Below are positions 1-12,955 of a stretch of 64,000 bases of DNA, one piece after another. Below the pieces are notes generated by a model. It made no database searches. It had not been told where the DNA came from and worked only from the letters and a program-made list of their open reading frames with translations. The translations under genes were made by a program, and so were the position numbers. Source of the DNA: Sophora flavescens (lineage: Eukaryota; Streptophyta; Magnoliopsida; Fabales; Fabaceae); NCBI GenBank assembly GCA_030762895.1, contig CM061067.1:171242518-171306517 (forward strand), written 5' to 3'. Within the stretch, counting starts at the first letter, position 1. Each line of letters starts with the position of its first letter.

Positions 1-549
1 TATTTTTCATTTAGTTCCTTTTTGTATTAGGAACATTATTCGCAATGAAATGAATTGATTTGGTTTGAGTCAAAAAAAAAATCTCATACAACAAAATTTA
101 AGTAAAGTTTTTTTTTAGGAAAATAAGTAAAGTTGTTTAGAAAATTGTAATATTGTTTCTTTAATAAAAACATAATATGATATATATATATATAAATATA
201 TATAATTAATAAATAAAATTATAGCAACATCCCTTCAAAAAAAAAGGTATAACATACATCACAGTTATATTAAATATTATATATGTTTTAAATAAAAAAC
301 AACACCACAATTATCTAAAAAAAAGTATATTTCCTATCATGTATTGATTGTTCTATTGTGTATGTCAAAAGCAATTCATTACTCTCTTTGGTCAAATGAA
401 AGGTCATTCTTTTTTTTGTTTGTTAATAAACCAGTCAATTGGTAAATCAAAAAATAATAATAATAAACTAGTCAATTGTTCTTATTGGAAACATTAATTA
501 CAAGGATTATTATGAAGTAATATTTAAAGAAAATGGATAAAATTATATA
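1..549. other. AT-rich intergenic sequence
   Basis: No coding signal on either strand. The stretch has short A/T runs and a TA dinucleotide tract near 180-205. The last nine bases (541-549, AATTATATA) are the left target-site duplication of the foldback element that follows. Confidence 0.6.
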
Positions 550-922
550 GGCTTAATTGTACTTTTGGTCCCTCTATTTTACTGGTTGGGTGATTTTGGT
601 CCCCCAATTTTTTTTTCCGCTCGATTTTAGTCCCTACATTTTCAAAATGTGCAATTTTGGTCGATAATTCGATATGTATGTTAACATCCAATAATTAATG
701 GTGTATCTAACATGGATTATGATATTCTAATCTTACTTACGCTTTCTAACAATTGATGTCATAAGTGAATGTTGATTTAGAATGTTAATTATTGCATCTT
801 AAAATTTAGATGAACCAAAGTTGCACATTTTTAAAATGTGGGGACTAAAATCGAGCGGAAAAAATTGGGGGACCAAAATCACCCAAGCAGTAAAATAGGG
901 GGACCAAAAGTGCAATCAATCC
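550..922. mobile_element. Long-TIR foldback MITE, Mutator-type by its 9-bp TSD
   Basis: The first ~110 bases (550-661, including CTTTTGGTCCCT and GCTCGATTTTAGTCCC) recur as an inverted copy at about 812-922. The ~150-bp centre has no coding capacity. The element is flanked by a perfect 9-bp direct repeat, AATTATATA, at 541-549 and 923-931. Long TIRs with a 9-bp duplication are typical of MULE-derived non-autonomous elements. The family name is inferred; the structure is read directly. Confidence 0.85.
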
Positions 923-931
923 AATTATATA

Positions 932-2492
932 TATAATTTAAATCATTAAGAAAGACTATGCAAATATTTGTTGAAAAAATGTTATTTTTTTGGTAAAGGG
1001 ACGACAACAATGAAAAATTGTTATTTAATCTAACTTAAATAGACAATAATATCCTGGTAAAAAATTTCTTATTGTATTTTTTTTTACAAGAATAATTGCT
1101 TACTAGTTACTATTGAGTGGTTATAATAATTAATAAATGGCTAATAGTTTTAAAATTAAATTCCATATAAAACTACTTTTTTTTTACAAGATGGGCCTAA
1201 GCCTAGAAAAGAAAAAAAAAAGAAAAAAAAAACTACAAGAACACCTCTCAGGGGTAAGGAAGCCCATGACACAAGATTACTCCGAAGGATGGTGCATATT
1301 TTATATGAGGATGAATATTTCTATTCATTGAGTTATCATTAATTAATTGTCAGTGTCAAAAAAATTTCAAAAAATGTTTTATATGAAAAGAATTTCTGAA
1401 TGACTATCGTTTCTTATCGAGTAGACGAGTCATTAGTTTCTACTGACGACTAAAGTTTCAAATAAGTTCCATATATAAAATACATGAGATTATGAAGATA
1501 TTCACAGATGACTATAGTTTTTTATTGAGTTGCCTTTTTTTTTTTTTTTGATATAGTCATTGGAAGTGGATAACAAATTCATATTAAATACTGTATGAAA
1601 GAAATCTGTGAATAATTATTGTTGTTCAGTGGCTAATGTTTCAAATATAATTTTTTTTTGACAACATGTTTCAAATAAATTTCAAGACATAAATAAACGT
1701 GAAATTAAGAAGAAATTTGTGAACCCAAGTCCTATCCCATCTTAATATCAGGCCAGGCTTACAGACTTATGTGTGTTTGGTTTTTAGGTTTGGACCTTTT
1801 CCAGTGAAAAACTAATCACACACTTAATAATTACTTAAAATTGGTACTTACACAAATTACCGATAACGGATCATGATAAAATTCAAACTCTGACCAACAT
1901 AGTTAAATAACAAACTTGAAATCAAAGTGCCAAACAATTAATGATATTATTATATATAAAAAGTGTACAGCTAGCCAGCATCCCAAGAGAACTGATTAAA
2001 GAATCCAAAAAATGTAATTACTTATTAAAAAATTAAAAATATTAATTTTTAAAATACTAAATACATCATTTCTCATAATAACTTATTTTTTTAGGATCCT
2101 TAATCAATGCACTTATAGCATCTCTGCAACTCTTCAGAGTTGCTTAACTCAACTTTTTATGAGTCCTACAATACCACCTAAGCACTTTTCATTTTATACT
2201 ACTTTAAACAAATCTTTATTCCAACGATGCAATTTTAAAAAATTTACCAAATTGATCCCGCAAGTTACCCACATCTTTATTAACATTTATTGTTATTTTA
2301 ATTTTCGAAGGAAATTAACCAATGTAATTCTTTATTTTTTTCCTCCTTTTTTTTATTGGGATTCTTATACAAGAATTGATTGTTTATAGAACCAATTCTT
2401 ACAAACAATTCATGTCCACCTAAGCTTATTCCAATGGTGCAACTGTATGGAACAGTTACTTAGCTCTATGCAACCCTTAAGCAACCCTGCTG
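932..2492. other. AT-rich intergenic sequence, no gene seen
   Basis: Short open frames here (for example 1137-1331 and 2159-2389) are low complexity, rich in Phe, Lys and Asn, and match no family I know. Many homopolymer A/T tracts are present. Confidence 0.5.
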
Positions 2493-2507
2493 ATAATTGA
2501 TTATTAT

Positions 2508-2697
2508 TCTTTTGGTTTCCCAGGGTATCCCGTGTGCAACTTCGGAGATTAATCCATCGAGGTACTGTACGACATTTAAGGGCTTACCTCTCCCAACCAG
2601 GTTTTCTTCATACGCAAGAGTCAGGGATCGGACCCCTGACCACTTGCTTAAGAGGCCCAAGCTCGTTACCACTTGGATCAATCACATGTTGGTAGGT
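2508..2697 (-). mobile_element. tRNA-derived SINE, full length with 15-bp TSD
   Basis: Read on the minus strand, the element starts at 2697 with a tRNA-like head. An A-box-like CCAAGTGGTAAC lies at 2676-2665 and a B-box GGTCCGATCCC at 2634-2624, about 30 bases apart, which fits an internal pol III promoter. The head resembles tRNA-Lys. A tRNA-unrelated body follows, ending in an A-rich stretch near 2508. Flanking direct repeats ATAATTGATTATTAT (2493-2507) and ATAATCGATTATTAT (2698-2712) differ at one base, as expected for target-primed insertion by LINE machinery. Family assignment within legume SINEs is not attempted. Confidence 0.85.
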
Positions 2698-2712
2698 ATA
2701 ATCGATTATTAT

Positions 2713-2983
2713 GATAATTAATTATAATCAGAATTTGTCTTTCTTTGAATATGTTCACTGAAAAATGATTTTTAAAATAATCTGTTTTGTTTGGATGAGA
2801 TAAAAAAGTCACTTGTGTAATAGATTACAAAAAAGAGTATGAGATTATTTATTTTGATTAAAAATATTTGATGCTGCTTTAACATTTTCTATATTCCAAT
2901 TTTTTCTCATGTTTATCGTCAATTATTTTTATATTATAATAAATTGAATAAAACATTTAAGATAGTCATGAAATGTTTAAGGA
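2713..2983. other. AT-rich intergenic sequence
   Basis: Nothing recognisable between the SINE and the following MITE. Confidence 0.5.
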
Positions 2984-3158
2984 TTTAATTGGTATACAGA
3001 CACTGTAAAGTTTTTTTACACTGTCAACCAATCAGAAATGAATATGTTATTACAAATCTTTGATTCTTATCCTAACCACTTTAAAAGTCATCAAATCAAT
3101 CAATGATTTCCTATTGGTTGTCAATGTAAAAATCTTTATAAGTACATAGGAATTAAAC
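2984..3158. mobile_element. Short MITE (about 175 bp), copy 1 of a family
   Basis: Terminal inverted repeats of about 55 bp, containing TTTTTACACTGTCAACCAATC on the left and its imperfect complement around 3105-3158, enclose a short centre. A second copy with the same ends and centre (CTTATCCTAACCACTTTAAAA or its complement) lies at 14559-14735. No transposase is encoded and the superfamily is not determined. Confidence 0.75.
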
Positions 3159-3820
3159 TCAACGTTTAAATTGATAAAACATTTTTTTTATGTGTGGAGT
3201 ACATGATGGGGAGCAGCCGAACAGCTATAGCCATATGCCGTATGCGTTAACTTTCCGGCCCCTATTCCTGAACATCTTTATTCTCCGTGAAACCAAAACA
3301 CTGAAACAGAATGGAAGGGAGAAGGGGCATTTATAGTACCAGGTATTAGGACGTTCGGATGAAAACAGTCCTTGAAAAGAGACGGAAAAAAAAATAGCTT
3401 AGAACAGTTTTTATTTTTGAAAAAAAACTTTTTCAAAATTTAAGTTAAATACCAAAAATAATGATTTTGTATGAAATAACTTTTTTAAGTGAAAAACAGC
3501 TGAAATAAAAAACATCTATCATTCCCAAAAAAAAAAAATTCATATTCCCAATGGATCTGAAGAACTTGCAGTATATTCTTTAAAGAAAATTTTATTATTG
3601 CCTAGTGGAATAAAGTAAACAAATTGAAAAGGTAATATCCAAGACATTCGGATTTTTTACAATTGAAATTAAAATCTTCAGTTATTTAGCGTCAACAAAA
3701 TTTGCATTAATTTGGATAAGCATAAACTTACAGCAAAGGGATTTTTGCTCGTACTAGAGAGGGAGAGGGAGAGAGATTAGACAGCCATATTTCACTCATT
3801 TCGAAAATTTAGTGGCTTCA
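3159..3820. other. Intergenic sequence downstream of the ITPK gene
   Basis: Non-coding. It contains a less AT-rich patch at 3205-3350 and a GA-rich stretch at 3755-3780. It probably includes the 3' UTR of the minus-strand gene that ends at 3821; no clear poly(A) signal was assigned. Confidence 0.4.
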
Positions 3821-6800
3821 TTAAACATCAAACATTCCATAATATTCCTCAATTTTCAAGGAAGCCAGCCAGCCACTTGAAAAAACAGCATAATAGATCT
3901 GGTTAGTGAGTTTCTTCTTACACTTGCTCTGTACTAGACTAAGTAGAAAATCTGTAAATACGTGCTCATAGTCTGGCATTTTCCCATAGCCTGCAGTGAG
4001 TACCATAAAAAAACATAATGTCAGGCTACCAGCAAATGCAACATGTGTATTGCCAAGAACTGGAACAATACATCATTAACATGCCAAAAGAACCCGCAGC
4101 CAAACATTGATATACAGTATAAACCAAATAACCAAGAGAGAGAACCAGTGGACGAATGTAAAAAAAAAAAAAAGGCCATGTCAAATATTCGTGCATAAAA
4201 TGTGAATGTCTTGAGATCTTGTAAATTCAAAACCCATAATCCTCAACACATCATGATGAGAGTCTTCTGACTTCAAGAAGTTTTCTTGATATAAATACCA
4301 TCTCTTACTATGGTCCTATCCTATCCTGACTAATATAAAGTAAAAGTTTCTTTTGGGAGTGAAGTTTAAATTCAATTATCTTCTTGTACCTAATTAAGCA
4401 ACATACAGTACATAAAACCAAGAAACACGCTATTTTTCAATGGGACATTTAAGGGAATTTCTAGGACAGAGAGGAGGCTAACAAGAGAGAGTATAAACAA
4501 CCAGCACTTTACACAACAAATGCACTATCATAATCAGAAACCACGGGACTTGCTGAAATTAAAATAAGTTATACTTGCCAGGAAAGTAGTTGATATCAAT
4601 GACATAAAACATATCCTTGGTCCCGTGTTCCCGAATCATATCTATGTTGAACAAGCAAAGTCCCTAGAGATAGTGATGCCTTTTAGTTTTAATTAACATT
4701 TGGGAATAAAAAGTGACTGCAAAAGAAAGCAAAATAATAAATGAAAATACCAATAGATGGCGAAGCTCCCTTGCAAGCCTCTCCAACAGTGGTCTTGGTG
4801 GATGTTCTGTAACAAAAATGTCACAGTAAGTTGAAAACTTGAAATGAGCCCCTAGTTCCAGCCATTTACTTCAAAGCTGTTATTTGAATGTTCCTACTCA
4901 CACAGTCACCTAACTACATATGGACAAAGGGATTCACTATGAAATGAGTCAATATACAGGATTTAATCACAGGTCTCCACCATTCAGTAGCTCCTTGTAT
5001 AGCTTTAAAAGACAATCCATATGGACGTAAAAGATAAAACAATAGTGCATCTTTTGGAGGGTGGTGGGAAAAGGGAGGGTTCTGAGTCTCACCAGCAATA
5101 CTAGGATCAAGATCAGCATCATCCGCAGAAGCTACAGCACATGAAACTCTTGGGAAACGGAAGACAGCTCCAACCTTTGATAGCTCACGTTTACTGATAA
5201 TAGGGAGAGAGAAACGCCTAATAACCTTTATGGTTTCCCCAACAATATAAATCTTTAAGAGAAGACCACCTGCACAATATAACACCCCCCACAAAAACAA
5301 AAAACAAAAATAAAAATTAGATAACAATGTGATTTGAACACAAAGATTAAGGCCTAAGGAAAGGTTCACAAACCATGATTGACAAACTCTAGTAGAACCG
5401 GTGGAGGTTCAAGCTCTGAAAGAGAGAATTCATCATAAGCAAGAAACAGTTATGTGACTCCTGACTGCCATCCACAAGTAGTGGTTTTGCAACTGAAAAT
5501 TATGGGAAAAAATGGGGGTGAATATTTCAGACGTTAGAACATTGTACAACAAGAGAGATGACGGTATATATGAAACAACCCAATCAGGGTAATCAACTAC
5601 AAACAATCTTCCGTGAATAGAACATGACATATTTAAAACGAAATATGCAACCCATTCAAATATTCTATATATATATATAGAGAGACTCTAATGACTTCTA
5701 ATAGAACTTCCGCTTGATAGAAATATTATTATTGAATAGAGTTGACGAATGAGGTGAAGTTCAGTTCATTAAAGACGAAAAATGCAAAAATTAAAATAGG
5801 TGTATTTTAATTTCACCCACTTTTTTATAATGCGAAATCCATGACCTATGTTATGTGTAAATTAAAGATATTTTCACTCAACATCCATGAAATGTACCTA
5901 ATGGCAACTTCATCCCAGCTTTAGCGACTTCATAAGGGATAGTAGATGGGTCTTTCTCTTTTGTGATAACCAAATGTCGCGGGATACCAATCTTGCTTAA
6001 AAAACAGCAGTAGTTAATAAATAAATGCATTGCAAAGACCTGGTTTACTCTACATGATATACAGATTTGACTAGAGAAAACAAAAAACTAATAACTTCTT
6101 CGTGCATTAAAATAAAAAATAGTCGAGTAAGTAGCCTGATACAAGAGGCAAGATGTACGTTGATGATTCTAATCATTTTGGTTAAAGTTCATGGACAATT
6201 CCATGACTTTCAGATGAGGAGTTTTATTTTTTGCTGTTGTAATAAATTGTAGTAAACAAACCATGGCAATCAGATAAGTTTAGATCTACCACGTCTTGCA
6301 GCATTGATTGGCGGTTGTGTAAATGCTGAATAGCATCCAGAGGATCAAGGATGGGAACCTCTGGATGTTTTTGCCTGTAATCCTTCAAAAAATAAAATAA
6401 AAGGAAAAGGGATAAAAGGGTAAATTAACCCCCATCAAAATACAAACTTCAGACTATTTAGAATGCATGACACAATCACCAATTACATTTTCAGTCAGCT
6501 ATGAACATCTCGGCAAAATAATACTAATGGCAATATTGTAGTTTATCATCTCACTAAACTATTAACCAAACTTCTTAATGACACGGAAGAAACAAAATAG
6601 AAAACCTCTATGAAGCCAAATTTGTGAAGTTAACCAGACTTCTAGTGCACTTAATGTGTTATTAAACCATCTGTCAGAAGCTTTCATCTTTTACCCTTCT
6701 ATGCTGATATCATTATATTTATCTGGGATTTTCAATATTATAAAACCACCAGACATGGTAGCATTTGGTATGTGGCATCATTGGCTTCAAAACTATTATC

Positions 6801-6918
6801 TCAGCCAGCCTCGTACTTAAAGAAAATTGATCACCATGCCACAGTACTGTAACAGTCACTTAAAAAAAAACAAGATTTTCAACTTCAAAAATTAACCAAC
6901 AAAAGATAGAAAAATACT

Positions 6919-7252
6919 CTGCTTGGTTTTACCGCTTTTCTATTTTCATTTTCACAAAAAATAGAAAATGTGAACATGTTTTGTTCATCATTTTTATTTC
7001 TTTTTGGAAATGCACTTCAAGTTTCAATGTGACATTTTCAGTGTTTTTGCTTATGACAATGAGAATTATGAAATTTTTAAGACATTGACTTCTATACCTT
7101 AATGGGGGATGGGAATCACAGACAGAAGATTGAGGATGAGAGTGAGAAAAGGAAAATGGAAATATCGATACCAAACATGTTTCCAAATACATGGAAAAAA
7201 GAAATGAATATAGAGGATAAAACTGAAAACGTTTCCATAAACCAAACAGGGC
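6919..7252. repeat. Imperfect foldback sequence in ITPK intron 3
   Basis: The left part (TCTGCTTGGTTTTACC) and the right part (AAACCAAACAGGG) are near-complements, enclosing a sequence rich in Phe/Lys-type codons but with no gene. It may be a degenerate MITE. No clean target duplication was found. Confidence 0.3.
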
Positions 7253-7314
7253 CAAAGAATCCATCCTTTTGGCAATAAAGTCCACCAGTGCCTAACCAAA
7301 TTATTTAGATTAAT

Positions 7315-10300
7315 TATAACACCCCGTTTTTACTATTTTTCATTATCGGTAGAATTTTTAATTCTTTATATTTTTATCTGAGATTTAAAATATGATTTTG
7401 GATAAAACAAAATCATATTTATACTCTACCTTATGGTAGAAGGTTACGGTAAAAAATTAGGTTTAAAATTCAGACGAAACCCGATCTGCGTTTTAACTGA
7501 CAGTAAGATTTTACTGATCAGAAAACCTAATTTTGACCCGAGAACGACACAGTTAAGATTCTTATCTTTTTCCAACGATAGTGGTTATTTTGAAAATTTT
7601 CAAAATAACTAGGTTATTATACATAATCGGGCAAGTACTCAACGATCGGGGATTGACGGAATCGATAACGGAGGTGCAGAGACAAAACCCGATGCCGGGT
7701 GAATGAGAACAATGAGTCATCTATTATGACTCATGGGGGTGAGTCATAGGGTTAGTCATCTTGCATTAAATGCAAGTAATGATGGTTATATGTAAAAAGA
7801 CCAAAATGCCCTTGATCTTTAAGTAAAATTCCAAGAGTGTCCCTAAGTGAATTTTGACCAAAATACCCTCTAAATCTACTTAATTTCGTGCAGCCCCTCC
7901 ACTAAACCAAACTCATTTCATTTTGATTTCATTTCATCATCTTTCTCTCGGAAACCCTAATCGGGTAAACAACGGAACCGGACACGAATGCGTGGAGATA
8001 TACCAGGAAACAGAATGACGAGTCATCCATGATGACTCAGAGGGGATGAGTCATGGTAGTGAGTCACCTCCATAAAAAATGCCAATAAATGCTAGAATCA
8101 AAATATCTAGATATTTATGCTTTAACCTAACCTATGTCTAGTTAACTTCAACCAAGGTTAGCCAACCATGATTTGCAACTAAAATATATTCTTCCTCATT
8201 TGTGGTGCCAAACTCAGCCACACCTCCTACTCTTCCTCACCACACATTTGTCATGATTACTTTTGGTGTAAAATGTCTTTTATGTCCCTAAGCTTTTGTT
8301 AAATGCCAAGTTTGCCCTAAGTGCAATTACCATTTTGTCCCTAAATGAAAAAGGCTTTGGACCCTTTTCTCCCTTGGAACTCACGGCCACCACCTCTATT
8401 TAAAGCCACCTTCACTTCAATTTTTCACTTTCACAAAGTGTTCAAGTTATTCTCTCTCAAAAAAAAAAAAAACCTTGAGTTCTTACACTTGATTTACAAA
8501 GGATGTTTTAGATCTTCATCATTTCTTGAGAATCCAAAGGTATAGCCTTCTAATCCATGATCATATCTTCACTTCTCTTCACAAAATTTCTTCCGATCAC
8601 AAAGATTTCTTCAAGTTCAAATTCCTAGATCTAGAGTTTTAAATAATTCTAGAAAATCATAGAAAAATCATTTTAATGTGAGATCAATTTCTATGATATC
8701 CATATGGCTTCTATTTTCATCATCCAAGAGCTTGAAAAATTTAGAGATCCCTAACTATTTCTTCATAGCTTGGCCGAACCTATGTCTATATGGGTTTAGG
8801 TGTTTTTCTTTATTCTTTAACTTATTTTTATGTTGGTTGTTCATGGCTAGGTTTTGGTGGACAAAACCGTGGCTTACCTTGCTTGGTTTAGCTTGTGTTT
8901 GTTTGATCTTCAAGTGGTCTATAAGAGGTAAAGGGGGAGATTACTACTATCCTACATTAATGTATATATGTATGTGGTTTAAAGTATTTGTATGTTGTCT
9001 TGAAAATCCTAAGTGTTAGGATTATGTATTATTGATTTATATGTGTGTGATCCTTTTGATGGATTTGATTTGATTTTTGGTTGTGGTATGATATGTCATA
9101 TGGTTGTTTTGATTCCAATGACCTTAAGTTGGAACCAAGATTGTTGTTTGCTTGACTTAGTAAGAAAAATGCCTAATATATTTATTTAAGGCCATTCGGC
9201 CATAACTGATTAATGGGGTTTCAAGTTGAGTTAATTTGTTTGAATAATTTTTATAAGGATTGAATGAATATATAAGAATATAGAAATTGGTTTGGATTGA
9301 TTTGGATGTGTATATTGAAAGATATGATTTTATGAGTCCTTAGAGACTAAAATGCAATTTCTGGGAATTTCAGTGAATCTACTGAAATCCAGATTCTTGT
9401 GTGGTAAGATTGTAGTCCTTGATGAGACAAAAACATAGAAATTGGTTTGGTGTTAATTGGATTAATACAGAAAAAGTTATAAGCTTTTTTGTAAAAAAAG
9501 GTCCTTTTTGCAAATACTGTAAAATATTTGGGGGCAGAATTTTAATTTCTGGAAATATTAGGGTAACTGAAAAATATTTTTAAAGAAGTTGGTTTGGTGT
9601 GATTTGAGGTTATAAATAAAAAGTTATAAGGATTTAAGTGAATAAAGTTCTTTTTGCAATTAATGAAAGTTTAGGGGTTAAATTGCAATTTTCGAAAATA
9701 TATTTAACTGGACAGTGGGAGACTGTTTTTCATGCCTATCAAACTGTTCTAAAACTCCAAAATGAGTTTTGGACTATTAGAGTGTAAAATCGTTGAAAAA
9801 TGATTTACGCGATTTACAAAATTAACGACGTTCGATCAAATTTTTAGGAATTTCGTATAAATGGAGAGCAAGATGTAAAATCAGTGTTTCAACATTTTCA
9901 TATGAGTAATATAACCTAGGGGAGTAATACATTTGAGGTGAAGAACCATGTTTTCAAAAATATGGCTTTTGGACCTAAATTCAGTAAAAAGCGGTGAAAC
10001 CGTCATTAAACGTTTTTAAGGATTTTCGAGAAAATGTTTTGAGAAACCACTACCTATGTATCTTTTATGGAAAGTATTCTTGAAAACTGATTTTACTTTA
10101 TTTAAAGATTTTTGTTTTAAGACAAAAGGATTTTCGTCTTCAAAGACGAGATTTTACTGTAAACTGTAAAAAAAAACCTAAGTCAAGAATGACTTAGTGA
10201 AAATACGAACGTAATAATTTATGACGTGGGGTGGAACACAACCTTATTTCATAAAGTATGGATAATTAATTATCCATATTACATAAAATTTAATGGACTC

Positions 10301-11819
10301 GGAAGGATTTGTTTTCTTGGAAGCCAAAGAAAAAGGCTCAATTAGAAAAGTACAGAGAAATAAATAATTGGACTTGTATTCCAATCTCATAATGCGTCAG
10401 GACTTTTAAACAAAGTGTCTTAAGATATCTTTACACAAAGATGAAAAGTTACTTGAGAACTTTCGCTCGATGTTAAGAACATCTAGCATCTGAAAAAGCA
10501 CGTTAAGAGAATTCCAATGGAATCAAGATGTCATCCGATGGAAAGACAAGAAGAACGTATTTTCCAGCAATTTTACCTAAACACATAGTGAACTATGTTC
10601 TGTAAGGCCGTTGTGCCTAGGAGATTGAGCTAACACTTTAATGCGGGTGCGGATTCCGTAGGGCCGATCTGGTTGATGCTTGGGGATGTCGAGGTTATGA
10701 AATACTCACATAGGCCCAGTGGGTTGCTCCTCTGTGGCGTGGTGATCTGGCAATACACCGACATACTTGAATAGACGCTACGTGTTTTCTGGTAGTGTAG
10801 GATGTTCCCGAAAAGCCTATGACGTGCACGCCCTCTTCTATTGACGCATTCTTTATTACCCAAGGCTGGTACCTCAGGAACAATCCTCCAAACCACTCTC
10901 TCCGACTGTTCGTAAAACCATGGTATAGGAATTCAGAGGTCATTCATCAAGTCTTAGATGTCTTCTATCTATGAAAACGTGGTTTTGTGGTCACGTTTCT
11001 GTGAAACATTATTGTTTGATATAAGTGTAGATATGATTGATAATTGATATATTGTAAGTACCTGAGAGTTATACCACTACATGTCTGCCTTATGTGTAAG
11101 ATAAATGGAAATATCACCTCCTTATATTTATATTGCCCATGTCGGCTGGCTATGTGCCTTCTGTACTATTTTTGAGAAGATTGAGATGTCAAGATGTCGC
11201 TTGGATGATGCGTCGTAGAGGTCGAGGTTCAAGCATGCGGACGATATGTTAGAGTTTTCTAGAGGACATCTTACAGACTATCGATGGTTCATAGACCATG
11301 TTTTTCCTCTTGGAAGAGGAAAGGGCTTAGTTCAAGAGTTACTATTGTAGTAGCTCTAGTAGTGTCTTTTGTGACGACGTCGGTAGTGGACTCAAATAGA
11401 GTTTCCACTAGATCTCATCAGTTGGGTTTGTCTTTCTCACGATGTATGAGAAATGATTGTATTTTCTATTTTAATTTGGCTAGCAGGGTATGTTGGGAGT
11501 TAATGTTACTGTCTATGGAGCTGTGACTCCAAGTATCTTATATTTTAGGAGCTGTGTCTCCACATTTTTATCTTGAGTCTGTACATTCTATGATTTCTGT
11601 TTATGAGTCGGGTTGGGTATTATGTAAATGATTTTCGAACTTATGATCCCAATTGTGATAATGAAATATTTGATTGTCCATTCATTTGAAACAAAGTAGT
11701 TATATTTACGACTTACCAAAAAGAAAAAAATTACCCATTCTTTTATAGCCAATTTTAATTAACTTTCTTTTCGGCCTTAAAATGTCACTTACAATGTAGC
11801 GTCCGAGAAGGGTGTTACA
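7315..11819 (+). mobile_element. Solo LTR (4.5 kb) of a Tekay-like Ty3/gypsy element in intron 3 of ITPK
   Basis: The segment begins TATAACACCCCG (first TG changed to TA) and ends GGGTGTTACA. It is flanked by the 5-bp duplication TTAAT at 7310-7314 and 11820-11824. It shares its start, internal landmarks (for example AGAGGTAA followed by a G-rich run) and overall layout with the LTRs at 31215-34983 and 58919-63332. No PBS, PPT or coding domain is present inside, so it is a solo LTR left by recombination between two LTRs. Assignment to Tekay-type chromoviruses rests on the TGTAACACCC ends and the kilobase length of the LTR and is inferred. Confidence 0.8.
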
Positions 11820-12702
11820 TTAATCGCAAAAGTAAATCCCCCCTTCTTTGAAAACTTTGGGGACAATTTAAACTATATGATCATGATTTATGATGAGAGA
11901 AAGTACCCTGCAAATTATGTTAGACAATAGTAAAGTTTTAAGAATCCAAAAGATTTGATTGTCTAGCCAATTATCACCATTTCATACTTGACTCCCACTA
12001 ATAGATACTAACGATTTCATGCAATGCCGTGAATGTGTCAAAGAAGAATAAAACAACATGATTGCTAGTCCAATGTGAAAGTAGGTAGAAGTCTTTGGAG
12101 TTCACAAACCTCAATAATATCACGCCACTCCTCTCCTGGCAACTGGAAAAAACGAATAGCCTATCAGGTCATAATATAAAGATGAAAGAAACAGAAGTAG
12201 TTCTTACTTCTTAAAACACTAATAGCTTGTCAGCCACAAATGCCAGCAAAACCATAAACCAAAATTGACCAAAAAAAATGGCAGCCACATCTGAAAAATT
12301 TCACACCAAATACCAATATTGAAAAAATTCTGAAAATAATGTCACAAACCTTATGCAAGATAACATCAAAAGGCCCTTGTTCTGATAGAGACTTGTTCAG
12401 ATCAATGGCAACAAAGTATATTCCCTTGCTCCTGCATCATACAACAATTTTGAAGGATCACTATTGAGAGTGCCAAAAAAGCAGCAACCCTCAAAGATTT
12501 TTAGTCATTAGATTGGTTGATCAATATGTTTTATTTTTGATACAAACTGGCAGCCAAATCTATTTCATTTTAATAATAAATTTAAAAAACTACAGGTGTA
12601 TATACAGACAAGTGGGTATAAATGTGGACAAATCCAAAGCTGGGGGAATAAATGGTGGGATATTCATATTCTCATATAAATTAGATTTAGAATAGAGAAA
12701 AC

Positions 12703-12955
12703 ACTTGTTTGATTTATTTTCAGTTTCTTGTTTTCATTTCCTATTTTCAGAAATAATTACAAAATTGTCACCTCGTTTCATTCTGTCTCTCCTACCTCTA
12801 AAGATGTGTTTTCAGCCCCTACAAACTTTGAAAACAGGAAAACAAAACGAAAATAAAGTGACAATGATAATTTTGTAATTATTTTAAAAAACAAGACATA
12901 AAAACAGGGAAGAAACTAAAAAAAAAAAGTAAACAAAAACCAATAAATCAGATAT
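12703..12955. mobile_element. Foldback MITE in ITPK intron 1
   Basis: The left arm (about 12703-12780, with TTTATTTTCAGTTTCTTG and ATAATTACAAAATTGTCAC) is repeated in inverted, imperfect form at about 12858-12955. There is no coding capacity. The family and target duplication were not resolved. Confidence 0.5.

Noticed and set aside
2620..2697. Possible tRNA gene on the minus strand
   Set aside because: A and B boxes are present but the cloverleaf is not complete and the element has SINE-type body, tail and target duplications.
10630..10943. Two overlapping minus-strand open frames in a less AT-rich patch
   Set aside because: Inside the solo LTR, no recognisable domain, and overlapping frames; probably chance openness.
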